12,273 nucleotides of DNA from Dinochytrium kinnereticum (lineage: Eukaryota; Chytridiomycota; Chytridiomycetes; Chytridiales; Chytridiaceae), in contig JADGJT010000224.1 of the NCBI GenBank assembly GCA_027604005.1, positions 8,819-21,091 of the forward strand. Direction: 5' to 3'. Position numbers and translations under genes: made by a program. Positions 1 through 8,423 of the stretch are shown in pieces (within the stretch, counting starts at the first letter, position 1; each line of letters begins with the position of its first letter). The notes under the pieces were generated by a model. The model was not told the DNA's origin. It was given only the letters and a program-made list of their open reading frames with translations, and did not search any database.

Positions 1-30
1 ATCCCGCACCGTGCCCCCCTGTCCCCCCGC

Positions 31-42
31 GGGCGCGCGCCC
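31..42. repeat. GC-only 12-bp perfect palindrome
   Basis: The sequence GGGCGCGCGCCC is its own reverse complement and sits in a C/G-only stretch covering about 21-50. It lies upstream of the visible GMC exon, probably in an intron. No function can be assigned. Confidence 0.5.
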
Positions 43-125
43 CCGGGCGCAAAGAAGGGGTTTGCTTTGCTTACATTGAAATACTTACTGCCCCTCCCCC
101 CCCCTATTTTCTCGCCTCCACACAG

Positions 126-1156
126 CTCCGCCTCGACACATGGCAACCCGCCCCAATAGACCCAACCAACCCATCCGCCCACAACCCCCAAGAATCTTTC
201 ACCCACTCCCTCCCCTCGCTCCAAGGGACCCTCCCAGGCCCGATGATCTCCATTGCCCCAACCCTCCTCCATCCTAAATCCACCGGCCGCATCACGCTCG
301 CCTCCTCCCACCCAGCGGACAAGCCTGTCATTGACCCGAGATACTTGAGTCACCCTGGGGATGTTGAGACGCTTGTTGGGGGGTGCAGGATTGCCAAGAT
401 GGTGTTTAAGGAGATGGAAAGGTTGAAGCCTGGGTGTGTTGGGGCGGAGGGGGTTGATGTTGGTCTTGCTAGGGAGGTTAAGAGGGTTTTGGGAGATGGG
501 TGCGTGGGGGAGAGGGAGGAGGAGTTGTATTTGAGGGAGATTGTTAGGAGGTCGGCGGTCACACTGTATCATCCTGGTGAGTTTGTTTGTTTGTTTGTTT
601 TTTGGTTTTGTTTTGGAAAGATTTCGGGGGTTTTTTTTTTTTGTTGTGTTTTTTTTGTTTTTATTTTGGTCATTGGGCTCGTGAGGTTGAAGGGATTTGT
701 CATTGGGTTTTTCTTTTGGTTGGAATTTGGCGGTTTTTATGATGGGGTGGTTCGTGGTGTTGTTTTTTACTTTTTCTTTGTGACGAAACTCGTTGTTTTG
801 TTTTTTTTTCTCTTCCTTTCTCTACATCCCTCCCTTCAACCTTTCTTCTCTTTCCTTCCCTCCCCCCGCCGCCCCCCCAAAAAAAAAAACTAAAAAACAA
901 CTTGAACTAACCTTCCTCTTCCCGGCTTTCCATTTGTCCAGTCGGAACCTGCAAGATGGGCCCAGAATCCGACCCCATGGCCGTCGTCACGCCCTCTGAC
1001 CTGAAAGTCCACGGGTTCTCCAACCTGCGCGTCGCGGATGCCTCTGTCATGCCGACGCTTGTTAGTGGGAACACGAACGCGCCGGCTGTCTTGGTTGGGG
1101 AGGTGTGTGCGGATATGATTCTGGGAAGGTTCTTGGTTCCGGGGAAGGGGATGTGA
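126..1156 (+). CDS. GMC oxidoreductase (choline/alcohol dehydrogenase-like), C-terminal part, 5' partial
   Basis: This is the C-terminal half of a glucose-methanol-choline family FAD flavoprotein, which oxidises alcohol groups. Two exons are visible: 126-576, then 942-1156 with a TGA stop. The join is phase 1 and rebuilds the family motif [10 protein letters not shown]. Diagnostic segments are [13 protein letters not shown] and STGRITLAS, then [16 protein letters not shown] and SGNTNAP. The catalytic pair should be the His of HPVGTCKMG and the Asn of SGNTNAP. Asn there resembles choline oxidase/dehydrogenase more than aryl-alcohol oxidase, which usually has His. The left boundary is a good acceptor (pyrimidine run ending CACAG at 125), but the frame stays open to base 1, so that boundary is inferred. 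The FAD-binding N-terminus lies outside the window. The family is certain from these motifs; the substrate cannot be told. Confidence 0.92.
577..941 (+). other. Long, low-complexity GT-AG intron in the GMC oxidoreductase gene
   Basis: The donor GTGAGT is at 577 and the acceptor ends GTCCAG at 941. A clear branch-point match, ACTAAC, lies at 906-911, about 30 nt before the acceptor. Splicing restores [10 protein letters not shown]. At 365 nt this intron is several times longer than the others in the window (40-113 nt). It starts with GTTT repeats and T runs. It ends with a polypyrimidine tract at about 799-878 and an A run at about 879-890. Open frames that read into it are artefacts. Confidence 0.88.
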
Positions 1157-1170
1157 TGGAAGGGCGTGTG

Positions 1171-1290
1171 TGGGATGGGGAGATGTGGGATTTTGTGGCG
1201 TCTCTTGACTACCTGCGACTTTAACGTCAATGGGTTCTTGTGATTGCGCGTTGCGGATGCCTAGGTCATGCCGGCGACTTTTGTTCGTAG
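1171..1290 (+). pseudogene. Decayed duplicate of the GMC oxidoreductase C-terminal exon
   Basis: Bases 1226-1279 match the live exon at 1007-1060 at about 40 of 54 positions without gaps. The reading resembles VNGF, LRVADA and VMP, as in the intact copy, but TGA at 1241-1243 and TAG at 1262-1264 interrupt it. Weaker similarity to the DPMAVV stretch continues leftwards to about 1171, in another frame, which implies indels. The best reading is the relic of a neighbouring GMC gene or a local partial duplication. The fragment begins just after the live stop codon. Its outer limits are uncertain because only the core aligns well. Confidence 0.72.
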
Positions 1291-1800
1291 TATTATACAT
1301 GTTGTTTGTTTGTTTTTTTTGGTTTGGGCTTTTTGTTTCATGTTCCTATTCTTCTTTGTTGTTATTGTTGTGGTGTTGTATCTTGACATTGTTTTTGTTT
1401 TTTGCTTCTGTTTCTTAATTTTTTGTCGAATAGTTTGTCTGTTTCTGTCGTCTGTCGTTTTTGTCATCATTACCGTTATATCGTCATGCCTCTATCAGTT
1501 TTTTGTTTTTGTTTTTTTGCTTGTTTTTACTGTTGGTTTTTAAGTGGTATTCTGTTCTTTTCCTAGTCCACCCGCCTACGTTATGTGTTGGTTTTTTTTC
1601 TTGTAGTTGCTGGTGTTGTTGATTTCGATTTAAATTGTTTCGCCTGATTTCTCGATACATCTGTTGATTACTTTTTTTGTCCTTCTTATTCAGTGTTTGG
1701 GTACGATGGTGTTGCTTCTTTTAAAGCTTTACGTTGTCGTGGCGTGCTGTTGGGTTAAGCCATACAAGACGGCGCCTTTCGTTTCTTTAAAGCTATCTGT
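1291..1800. other. T/G-rich low-complexity intergenic block
   Basis: The plus strand is dominated by T and G, with many runs of T and GTT or GTTT units. Hydrophobic open frames here, rich in Phe, Val and Leu, are what such composition gives, and none shows a domain or codon structure. It probably holds the 3' flank of the GMC gene. I see no RNA gene, transposon or further coding exon in it. Confidence 0.6.
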
Positions 1801-2185
1801 CGTTTCCTCCCAGCAAAGACAAAAGTGATGCCTTCGGAAACTTGTAACGTGTTTATTTGTTCATCGCTCCAAAAAAAATATCACTCCACCCATACCCATT
1901 ATATCACCGCTCGTTTGAGGTTGCCACGCCTGTCATTTCCTACCACCCTCGCCAACCCCCCTAACCCCATCCACTTATCCTCCACTCACCTCATCTCCTC
2001 CCATTCCCCCGAAATCCCCCCCAAACCCTCCGCCTGACTGTGCATAATTAATATTGTGAAACAAGCGTTGAAAACATGTGGTTGAAAGAAGATGAAACTA
2101 AAGAAGGGAAAAATAAAGTAGAAGGAAGAAGAAGGCACTCGTTTGAGATTTGAAAAAAAGGGAACGGGGGAGGAAAGGAAGATGT

Positions 2186-2208
2186 GGGGGAACTGGGGGA
2201 GGGTGGGG
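2186..2208 (+). other. G-quadruplex-forming motif
   Basis: Four G runs fit the canonical quadruplex pattern with short loops: G5-AACT-G5-A-G3-T-G4. It sits inside the polypurine tract, and another G5 run at 2166-2170 lies just upstream. Structure formation is inferred from the pattern only. Confidence 0.7.
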
Positions 2209-2341
2209 CAGCATGCAATATGCGAGTGAACGTGTAAAGAGAAGAAAGAGAAGAAAGTTGGGAAAACATTATAGAGAGTTGAAGAAGAATGCGATGGAGG
2301 AGTTTGAGAAAGCTGTGCTGGGTGGTAGGAATGGAGAGAAG

Positions 2342-2397
2342 AGTAACGGGAGTGGTTAAGAATTTGAAAAGAAGAATAACGGGAAGGGTTAAGGATT
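2342..2397 (+). repeat. Two-copy imperfect direct repeat, 33-bp period
   Basis: Bases 2342-2364 and 2375-2397 share 19 of 23 positions, both built around TAACGGGA and GGTTAAG. They lie in the purine-rich intergenic block. This is probably a minor local duplication; no function is apparent. Confidence 0.55.
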
Positions 2398-2771
2398 GTT
2401 CTTTAGAAAAGTAGTGTGGTAAAGGGAAACAGGCAGTTCGGGGTGGGAGAAAAGGTATGATGAGGACGAGAGGAAGAAAAAAAATATAAAGGAAGATGCT
2501 GCCAGCTTTAACCCTTTATACCCTTTACACGCACAAAGAGCCCAAAGTTATGATGAAGTAAAGAGAGGAGACAATAATGCAATCCTCTATTTTCAAGGGC
2601 CCATCCTTCAAAACCCTCTCCTGGTTGAAAAGAATGTCAGGGCGGGGGGGTTGGGTTGCGACGCGTGGCAGTGCATCACGCAAGGCGCGGTATCCTGACT
2701 AAATAGAAGGCATGCTCCTCAAAAACAGCCCAACCAACAGCAATCGAAACCAAAAAAAAAAAGAAGGAAAA

Positions 2772-4888
2772 CTATCTATCTAAGTACAACGAAGGATCGA
2801 AATCAGCTGGCACGACCCACTCCTCCCCTCCCAATTCATTGTAAGCAGTGGGTTCACTTGATATGTGCTTCCGAATGTGTTTCTCCTGAACCCATTCAAC
2901 GAGCCTCTTGCCCTCTTCAGAACGAATATCTATCTTCCTTGCAAAAAAGTACTTTGGGTTGTCCCATTCTGATGCGGAGTCGCCGTCGCCTATGTTTGTG
3001 CGGTCGTCAAAGTTCAGGACTTTGGGGTGGATTTTGTCCGGGGGGAAGGTGAGGAAATGCTTGTTGTCGTTCACTACTGTGCCGGTGAACTTTGGCGTGT
3101 TGAGGAGGACTGGAGGTTGTTTTGGTTTATGTTTATGTTTGGAAAGGGTTCGGGTTAGGGTTGGGGCGGTGATTAAATGGGTGCTTATGTGGTTTTACCA
3201 TAGCAGAAGAAGCTTTCGTCTGGAATCCAGGTTTGCTCCGTAAAGGCTAAGGCCATGGCGACTTCTTCGCTTTGCCGAATGTACTCTATAAACTCTCGAG
3301 AGAGGATCACCCACTGGTGGTGCTTGCATACTTTCCACCGAGGGAAGGGTGGGAACATGAGACCAGCTTCGTTGGGATGATGTGTATTGAAGTCATGATT
3401 CGCTTTATCCATACGAGGGAGATGTGGTCGTGTTATTCTGACCGCCAAATCCACTAAGAGAAGAATAATAAAACGTTAGGGCCGGGAAATAGTTGAACGA
3501 TAAACGGTTTTAAGTTGAAAACTCACAATATTCTCCCCAATGCGCGACGAAATTCTTTTCCCGATTTCCAGGCAGATCAAGCACACGATGAATCTCCCTG
3601 CTCTTCCTCAAAGGAACATTGAAAGCCGATAAGTTAATGATATGGTGCCAATCCGCCATATCCATCAATTCATAAAACCCGGCTAGCTGCATCCACACCA
3701 AGCTTATGTGGCCCCATCTTCCTCTGTAACGATTTGTCGCCATGAAAACGTTGCCGGGGAGCGGTTTTGAATTCGGACGGTTGATGGCATTCATGTCGGC
3801 TTCCCGTTGGTAGAGGAAGGCTTGGACCGCATAATAGAGTTCCTCGGATTGGAGATCGACGTGAATTAGCGTTATGGAGGACCCATCGTCTAGTTGGTCG
3901 AGGATGAATTTCACGTTTTCGAGAATGGATCTGTCTCCGTGAATCATCAGGAGGTAGGCCAGCTTTGTTGGATTGACAGGTTAGAGTGAGGGTTACATTT
4001 GTCAATGGCTGAGTGGAAAAGATAAAGTGGAGAACTTACTTGATACTTTCTCCTTGGTCCTGGTATGGAACTGTGGCTTGGCATGTAGTTTGGGATATTC
4101 ATCTGAAAATAATTCGATGGGTCTATTCTATGAACCAGCCTGGTTTTTGACAAATTGGCGAGGTTATTCGCACCATCCGCAGCGCAGTAGCAAGCAAGCT
4201 TCCCAGTTTCCTAATAACACATGGATGTGAGCATTTCCACTACATTCTTTCAAAATGAGCTTTACCTTTGATGACAAAAACTTATTGTTGGCGATAAGCT
4301 TCATCATCACCTTTCTAGCTCTCGATTCGACTAGCTCCACAAATGCCTCCATCGATGGGTCCACCTCTGCAACCGTTTTCCCCCACTCTGGTATGTAGGC
4401 CATGGAGTCAAAGCTGGCGTTGTTGAGGTTTTCGCAGAACCTGAACCCCTGGGCTCGAACGTACCGAACTTCTGATGTTGACCCAAGGGCCGCTGAATCC
4501 ATTTTGGAGAAGATTCTTGATGCCGTCTCAACGGTAACATTTGATGTCTCTAAGCTCGCTGTTGTTTCTGTCGATGGTGTTGTGCCGTTGCTAGGTGCAA
4601 GTTATTCCAGTCAGCCATCCCTAACTCATTTCAAAAATCCAAGACCACTACTCACTTGAGCCCAACCAGCGTCTCATTCTTTCCGCTTAAGCTCAATACA
4701 GCAACGCATATGAATATCAAGGATAAGGTAAACAGCAGCAGAAACCCTCTCCGTAGCCCTATGTGTTTTACCCTCTCAGACACCAGCTCTGAGACCATAC
4801 GCCCAAATCGCAATGGATACTCTGCCGTCAGAGCCCTCCAAAGACCTGGTGGCGTCGACTTTGAGTTCGTGATTCCCATCCAGGTCAT
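2772..4888 (-). CDS. GT14 (core-2/I-branching type) glycosyltransferase, proximal paralogue
   Basis: This predicted type II membrane glycosyltransferase of PF02485/GT14 has about 585 residues in six exons: 4888-4656, 4590-4266, 4210-4040, 3962-3527, 3453-3199 and 3109-2772. Intron phases are 2, 0, 0, 1, 1, with GT-AG ends. The family usually adds GlcNAc or xylose from UDP-sugars to glycans or proteins in the Golgi; the acceptor here is unknown. A cytosolic tail of about 47 residues precedes a transmembrane helix at about 49-68. The catalytic domain shows LLMIHGD, LIHVD (near 276-279), RWGHISLVW, INLSAFNVPLR, WIPDESFF and FFARK. The Glu of PDES, near residue 468, matches the catalytic base of core-2 enzymes. 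The start is the first in-frame ATG; the frame stays open upstream to 5053 without another ATG. An upstream exon is possible. Confidence 0.87.
3146..3166 (+). other. Telomere-like G-rich stretch and G-quadruplex motif within an intron
   Basis: Inside the last intron (3198-3110) of the proximal GT14 gene, the plus strand, which is the non-template strand of the opposite direction, reads G3-TTC-G3-TTA-G3-TT-G4. This is a degenerate TTAGGG-like array of about three units and also fits the quadruplex pattern. Gene sequence lies on both sides, so it is interstitial and not a chromosome end. Confidence 0.6.
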
Positions 4889-5174
4889 CACTTGTTGGTT
4901 GGGTGTGTTCGCTCGATCACCCTTCTGTTCCTTTTCAAGGGTGGGTTTCTTTGAAGTAAGAAGTAGGTGTGCCAAACAACCAATATCTTCCAACAGGAAA
5001 TTTTTCAATCTCCGACAAATGACAACAGTCTGCAGTATCACCTCGAAGCTCACTTGTGAAAAGGTTTAAATCCTCCATTTCTATTACTGGTTAAATACAG
5101 GGATCGATAGGGGCGGTTGCAGAGAAGTTTCGAGACTATCCAAATCTCGGACAATGAGTAGCATGTCATCATGA
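4889..5174. promoter_or_regulatory. Intergenic region between the tandem GT14 genes
   Basis: This stretch of 286 bp must hold the 3' end of the distal GT14 gene and the promoter and 5' UTR of the proximal one. On the minus strand, 5053 to 4889 is open and in frame with the downstream start but has no ATG. It is either 5' UTR or an unrecognised N-terminal exon part. I see no convincing TATA box or AATAAA signal here. Confidence 0.5.
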
Positions 5175-7167
5175 TCATCTCCGGGAAATGAAATCAGAGG
5201 GGTCAAAGTGAGGAGGAATGACAAAGTCCTCCCCTCCAAGAACTCCATACTCATAGTCTGGCTTTAAATGTTTTTGCAAATGCTCCTTTGATATCCACTT
5301 TGCAAACTCTCTTCCTCCTTCATCGCGAACATCCACTTTACGGGCAAATAGGAATCGAGGGTTATCCTTTTCGTTCTCCTCCTCGCCATTTCCAATGTCT
5401 ATGGCGTTGTTCATGTCCAGAAACTTTGGGTGGTAGTTGCCGGGAGGAAAGGTGAGGTAATGCTTGTTGTCGTTGATTATCTTTTGCCTGAATTTTGGAG
5501 AGTTGACGAGGACTTTTATAGTAATATGTTCGGTTATTGAGTTATTGTATAGTTGAGAAGAAAAACGAATGACGCATTAAAAAAATTACTGAAGATGAGA
5601 AAGACCCCTAACCATAGCAAAAAAATCCCTCATCAGGAATCCAGGAGTTTTCCGAAAACGCAAGAACAGTTGCTGATTCACTACTTTCCCTCAGGTACAC
5701 GACAGCTTCTCTGGTCAAAATGAGCCATTGGTGGTGTTTACAAACTCTCCAACGTGGATAGGGTGGAAACATTAGTCCTGCCTCGTCCGGGTGGAAGACG
5801 TTGAATTCTGAATTCATCTTATCAAGTCGTGGAAGATGGGGTCTAGTCAATCGCTGCGCCATATGATCTATTTCCCTAAGTTAAACAATACAATCTTATA
5901 AAATCTTTAAAAACTTACAATATTGACCCCAGTGACTTATGAAGTTCATTTCAGCGAACCGTGGTAAGCCCAATACTCTTTGAATCTCCCTTCCTTTTCT
6001 TAAAGGAACGTTGAATCCAGACAGATTAATGGCATGCTGAAAATCTGCCAAATCTAAGAGCTCCCAGAACCCGCTCAGTTGAATCCAGACCAGGCTGATA
6101 TGCCCCCAGCGACCATGGTATCTGTATTCCGCTAAATGAACATTCCCTGGTTGAGGATCCGAGTTGGGTCGAAGGATAGCGTTCATGTTTGCGTCCCTCT
6201 CCTCAATATACTTTGCTATAGCTTGGTAGAGCTCTTCGGAGTGCAGGTCGACATGGATCAGTAGGATGGAGGAACCGTCATCCATTTCGTCAACGATAAA
6301 TTTGATGTTTTCTAGGACAGAACTGTCGCCATGAACCATCAGAAGAACGCCAAGCTATAATCTCGAGTAAAACTTCTCATTATTGTATCAGAATCCTACC
6401 TTGTACTTTCTTCGTGGACCTGGTAGCCTTGAAGGCTTTTGGGAAAAGGCAGGAACAACTCCCTTAAAGTACTTCAGTGGGTCAACGACGTTCAGAAGTC
6501 TGGTTGGGGATATGGAAGCCAGACTGTTTGAACCCTCTGCAACGCAATAACAAGCAAACCGGCCAATTTCCTAAAGGTCAAAGTATACACATCAGCATCC
6601 TTTTGGCATAGATATCACAAACCTTTATGGACAAAAATCGATTCTTTGCCATGAGAACCATCATCACCCTCTTCGCCTCATTGTCCACAAAGTCTGTAAA
6701 CTCAGACGTAGTGGGTCGCCGTCCCGCCACCGTCGTCCCCCACTTTTCAATATATGCCATTGAGTCAAAGCTTGCATTATTCAGAGTTTCGCAGAATTTG
6801 AATCCGGAAACTCTGAAAAACCTGTCGTTTGGATCCATCGCTGCTAAACTTGATGCTGATTCGGGAGCCACCACTCGCTTGGTCTGGGCGGGTGCCTTCT
6901 CTAACCCATGGGTCGAGGAAACTCCGCCAGGTCGACCTAACGGATGTGATTCACCACTTTTTGCGAGTGAGTTGGAATTCACTATGAATGGTTCTACCTG
7001 TTTGCAGCGCTTGTTTTTCTCGAGAGAGGGAAGTTGAAGACGAAGAGGAGAAGGGATATGCTTGTCAACATGAGAACGACGCCCCGCAGCCTCAAAAACT
7101 TTGCCACCCCTGAGTAGGCGCATGTATTCACCATCGCATTCGGATTCAGTATGTTCGCCAGCGTCAT
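5175..7167 (-). CDS. GT14 (core-2/I-branching type) glycosyltransferase, distal paralogue
   Basis: This tandem paralogue of the gene at 2772-4888 has about 567 residues in six exons: 7167-6998, 6956-6623, 6570-6400, 6354-5919, 5867-5613 and 5512-5175. Exons 3-6 match the neighbour's exons in length exactly, and the fourth exon is about two-thirds identical in protein. A transmembrane helix lies near residues 29-48 (core GVVLMLTSISLLLFVF). Family motifs are LLMVHGD, LIHVD, RWGHISLVW, INLSGFNVPLR, WIPDEGFF (candidate catalytic Glu near 450), VNSPKF and LFARK. It should be a Golgi lumenal transferase with unknown acceptor. The first intron (6997-6957, 41 nt, donor GTAGAA, acceptor AAAAAG) is weak. 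It was chosen because it keeps the frame, reproduces the paralogue's phase-2 join and gives a second exon of similar length. Another acceptor at 6849 would remove 36 residues. Confidence 0.85.
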
Positions 7168-7289
7168 GACGTTGAACGACGACGGCGTTGGGTTTATGCC
7201 TTGAACGGCGTGGTCTGTTCTGTTTGGCGTTGTCCGTGACAATTTGACAATCTCCCTCTGATTTGAGCTCTTTTATTTATTTATTGCTT
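7168..7289. promoter_or_regulatory. Compact gap between BMT5-like gene and distal GT14 gene
   Basis: Only 122 bp separate the BMT5-like stop codon from the chosen start of the GT14 gene, both on the minus strand. The gap must contain the end of one transcript and the start of the next. Apart from the poly(A) signal cluster next to the stop codon, no promoter element is recognisable. Confidence 0.5.
7272..7285 (-). terminator. Poly(A) signal cluster for the BMT5-like gene
   Basis: Three overlapping AATAAA hexamers on the minus strand begin about 4 nt after the TGA stop at 7292-7290. The position and orientation fit a eukaryotic polyadenylation signal. The cleavage site cannot be read from sequence; a usual 10-30 nt offset would place it near 7245-7262. 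Confidence 0.65.
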
Positions 7290-8375
7290 TCAGTCGCTGT
7301 CCTCGTCCCGTTGCTTCCTGCTGCTGTTGATAAGAATGTTGTCGGCCGTTTCCGTCGTCACGAAAACATATGTGCTGCACTTGGACCTCAGGATATCCTC
7401 GTTGGCATCCGCAGACACCCTGTCGTCAAAGCCTATTGTTCGACGATGTGCATATCCCGGGAAATCATCTGGATTGAAGACGGTGGTGGTCTTTGAGGCC
7501 AGTCCTGCGCTCTTTGCCAGGCCCTTCACCCCCCATGTGTCGTATGGCTCGCCAGCGCGCAGAGTCATTAGCTTTTGGTTGTTTGTTTGTTTTTTGGAAA
7601 AAAGAAAAGAAAGGTATTGAGCAACTAATCTAAATGCCAGACTTCACTAGATCTTTCGAAACAAATGAGGCGGCATTGACTTACAATCTCGCCCTCAGGA
7701 GCTAAAAACAGCATCGCGCTATGAAAGAAGCTTGCGCAAAGCTCTTGATTTGTCCTAATGTTTCTGTCTTGATCCTTGATGCCTTATGTTTTCTATCAAT
7801 AGGGCTCTCAGAATTATTGATAATCACCTTTGCCAGCGTGGGGAAAGTTGAAGACGATTTTAGAGAACTTTTTTGACTTGAGTGGCCGGTGTTTGGTGAG
7901 TTCCGTCGCATCAATGCCGTAGAGCACCTGGCCGTCCATCTCCAATATCGCCTTGATGTTTTCTATGGATTCTGGATATTTTTCCTGCAACACGTCTTGT
8001 GAGTCGTAGCAGGTTGCGATGATTGACTTTGGCCCAAAGATCTCGCATAATGATCTTGCAAACGAAAAGTTTCCTTCACCAACAACTGTACAGCGAGACC
8101 AGTGTTTTTTTTTTAAAAAATCATTCGCATAAAACATAGCACAGAAGCCTTGGTGACTTTATAGAAATCCATAATGACTTACGCAGAATGGAATCGCTTT
8201 CTTTAAACAAGCTCAGTGTGCGGTTTCTTATGGGGATAGCTGCAGGGGTCGGCGCAGGGCTCTTCTTCTTTACTTGATTCTGTTTTCCTTGCAGCGATCG
8301 GACAGCACCGCCTTTTCCCTTTTGCTTCTTCTGAGGGGCCTGCAGCGCCTGGAGGGATTTTTTCAGTCTTCCCAT
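7290..8375 (-). CDS. BMT5: 25S rRNA (uracil-N3)-methyltransferase, BMT5-like (DUF2431)
   Basis: The protein is a probable S-adenosylmethionine-dependent methyltransferase that makes N3-methyluridine in the large-subunit rRNA, acting in the nucleolus as yeast Bmt5 does. It has four exons, 8375-8183, 8085-7828, 7782-7685 and 7571-7290, giving 276 residues. A Lys-rich N-terminal tail (about 1-50) suits nucleolar targeting. SILLVGEGNFSF (63-73) is the SAM-binding glycine motif. IIATCYDS, IVFNFPHAG (141-149), DQDRNI, and GEPYDTW then FPGYAHRRTIG complete the family pattern. The first intron (8182-8086, 97 nt) joins SIL directly to LVGEGNFSF, which fixes that splice. A downstream ATG at 8137 lies within this intron and is not the start. 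The acidic C-terminus ends RDEDSD. Yeast Bmt5 is somewhat longer (336 residues). Confidence 0.93.
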
Positions 8376-8423
8376 GTTGAATGAATGAAGGTTGACAATT
8401 CCCCACACTTCAGCTAAAGTAAA
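8376..8423. promoter_or_regulatory. 48-bp divergent intergenic region (bidirectional promoter candidate)
   Basis: The BMT5-like start codon (minus strand) and the ABCC start codon (plus strand) are 48 bp apart. The core promoters must therefore overlap or lie in the transcribed parts of the opposite gene. An in-frame TAA at 8415-8417 excludes a continuous N-terminal extension of the ABCC protein here. No TATA box is visible. Confidence 0.55.

Larger units (their letters stand above)
1801..2771. other. Intergenic region, C-rich then polypurine, with no supportable gene
   Basis: From about 1860 to 2035 the plus strand is rich in C and A. From about 2075 to 2480 it becomes an almost continuous purine tract, and the stretch to 2771 has mixed composition. 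Small open frames here are either Arg/Lys/Gly-rich or Ser/Pro-rich, as purine/pyrimidine asymmetry predicts. The right end should contain the 3' UTR of the minus-strand glycosyltransferase ending at 2772, though no AATAAA was seen on the minus strand there. No tRNA B-box or transposase motif was found. Confidence 0.6.

Noticed and set aside
577..893. Read-through of the GMC exon into a 216-residue open frame with a Phe/Val-rich tail
   Set aside because: The tail after YHP is intron translation: GTGAGT starts at 577, and splicing to 942 restores the HPVGTCKMG motif.
890..1300. A 136-residue minus-strand open frame opposite the GMC final exon
   Set aside because: It is antisense to a well-conserved exon, has no recognisable domain, and crosses the decayed GMC fragment.
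1268..1543. A hydrophobic 91-residue plus-strand frame resembling a membrane protein
   Set aside because: It is a product of T/G-rich low-complexity sequence; Phe, Val and Leu content follows from T-rich codons.
2150..2359. A Lys/Arg/Gly-rich small open frame in the purine tract
   Set aside because: Its composition is fully explained by the polypurine strand, and no start context or conserved motif is present.
3146..3166. Telomere or subtelomere boundary
   Set aside because: The array is only about three degenerate units and is flanked by coding exons on both sides.
3670..4005. A 111-residue minus-strand frame overlapping GT14 exon 4
   Set aside because: It is an out-of-frame shadow of the exon carrying the LIHVD and INLS motifs and extends into the adjacent intron.
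6627..7037. A 136-residue plus-strand frame opposite the distal GT14 gene
   Set aside because: It is antisense to exon 2, which is supported by homology to the paralogue.
8086..8137. ATG at 8137 as the start of the BMT5-like protein
   Set aside because: The residues before the VGEGNFSF motif in this frame are Lys-rich translation of an A run. Splicing 8182-8086 gives the expected SILLVGEGNFSF.
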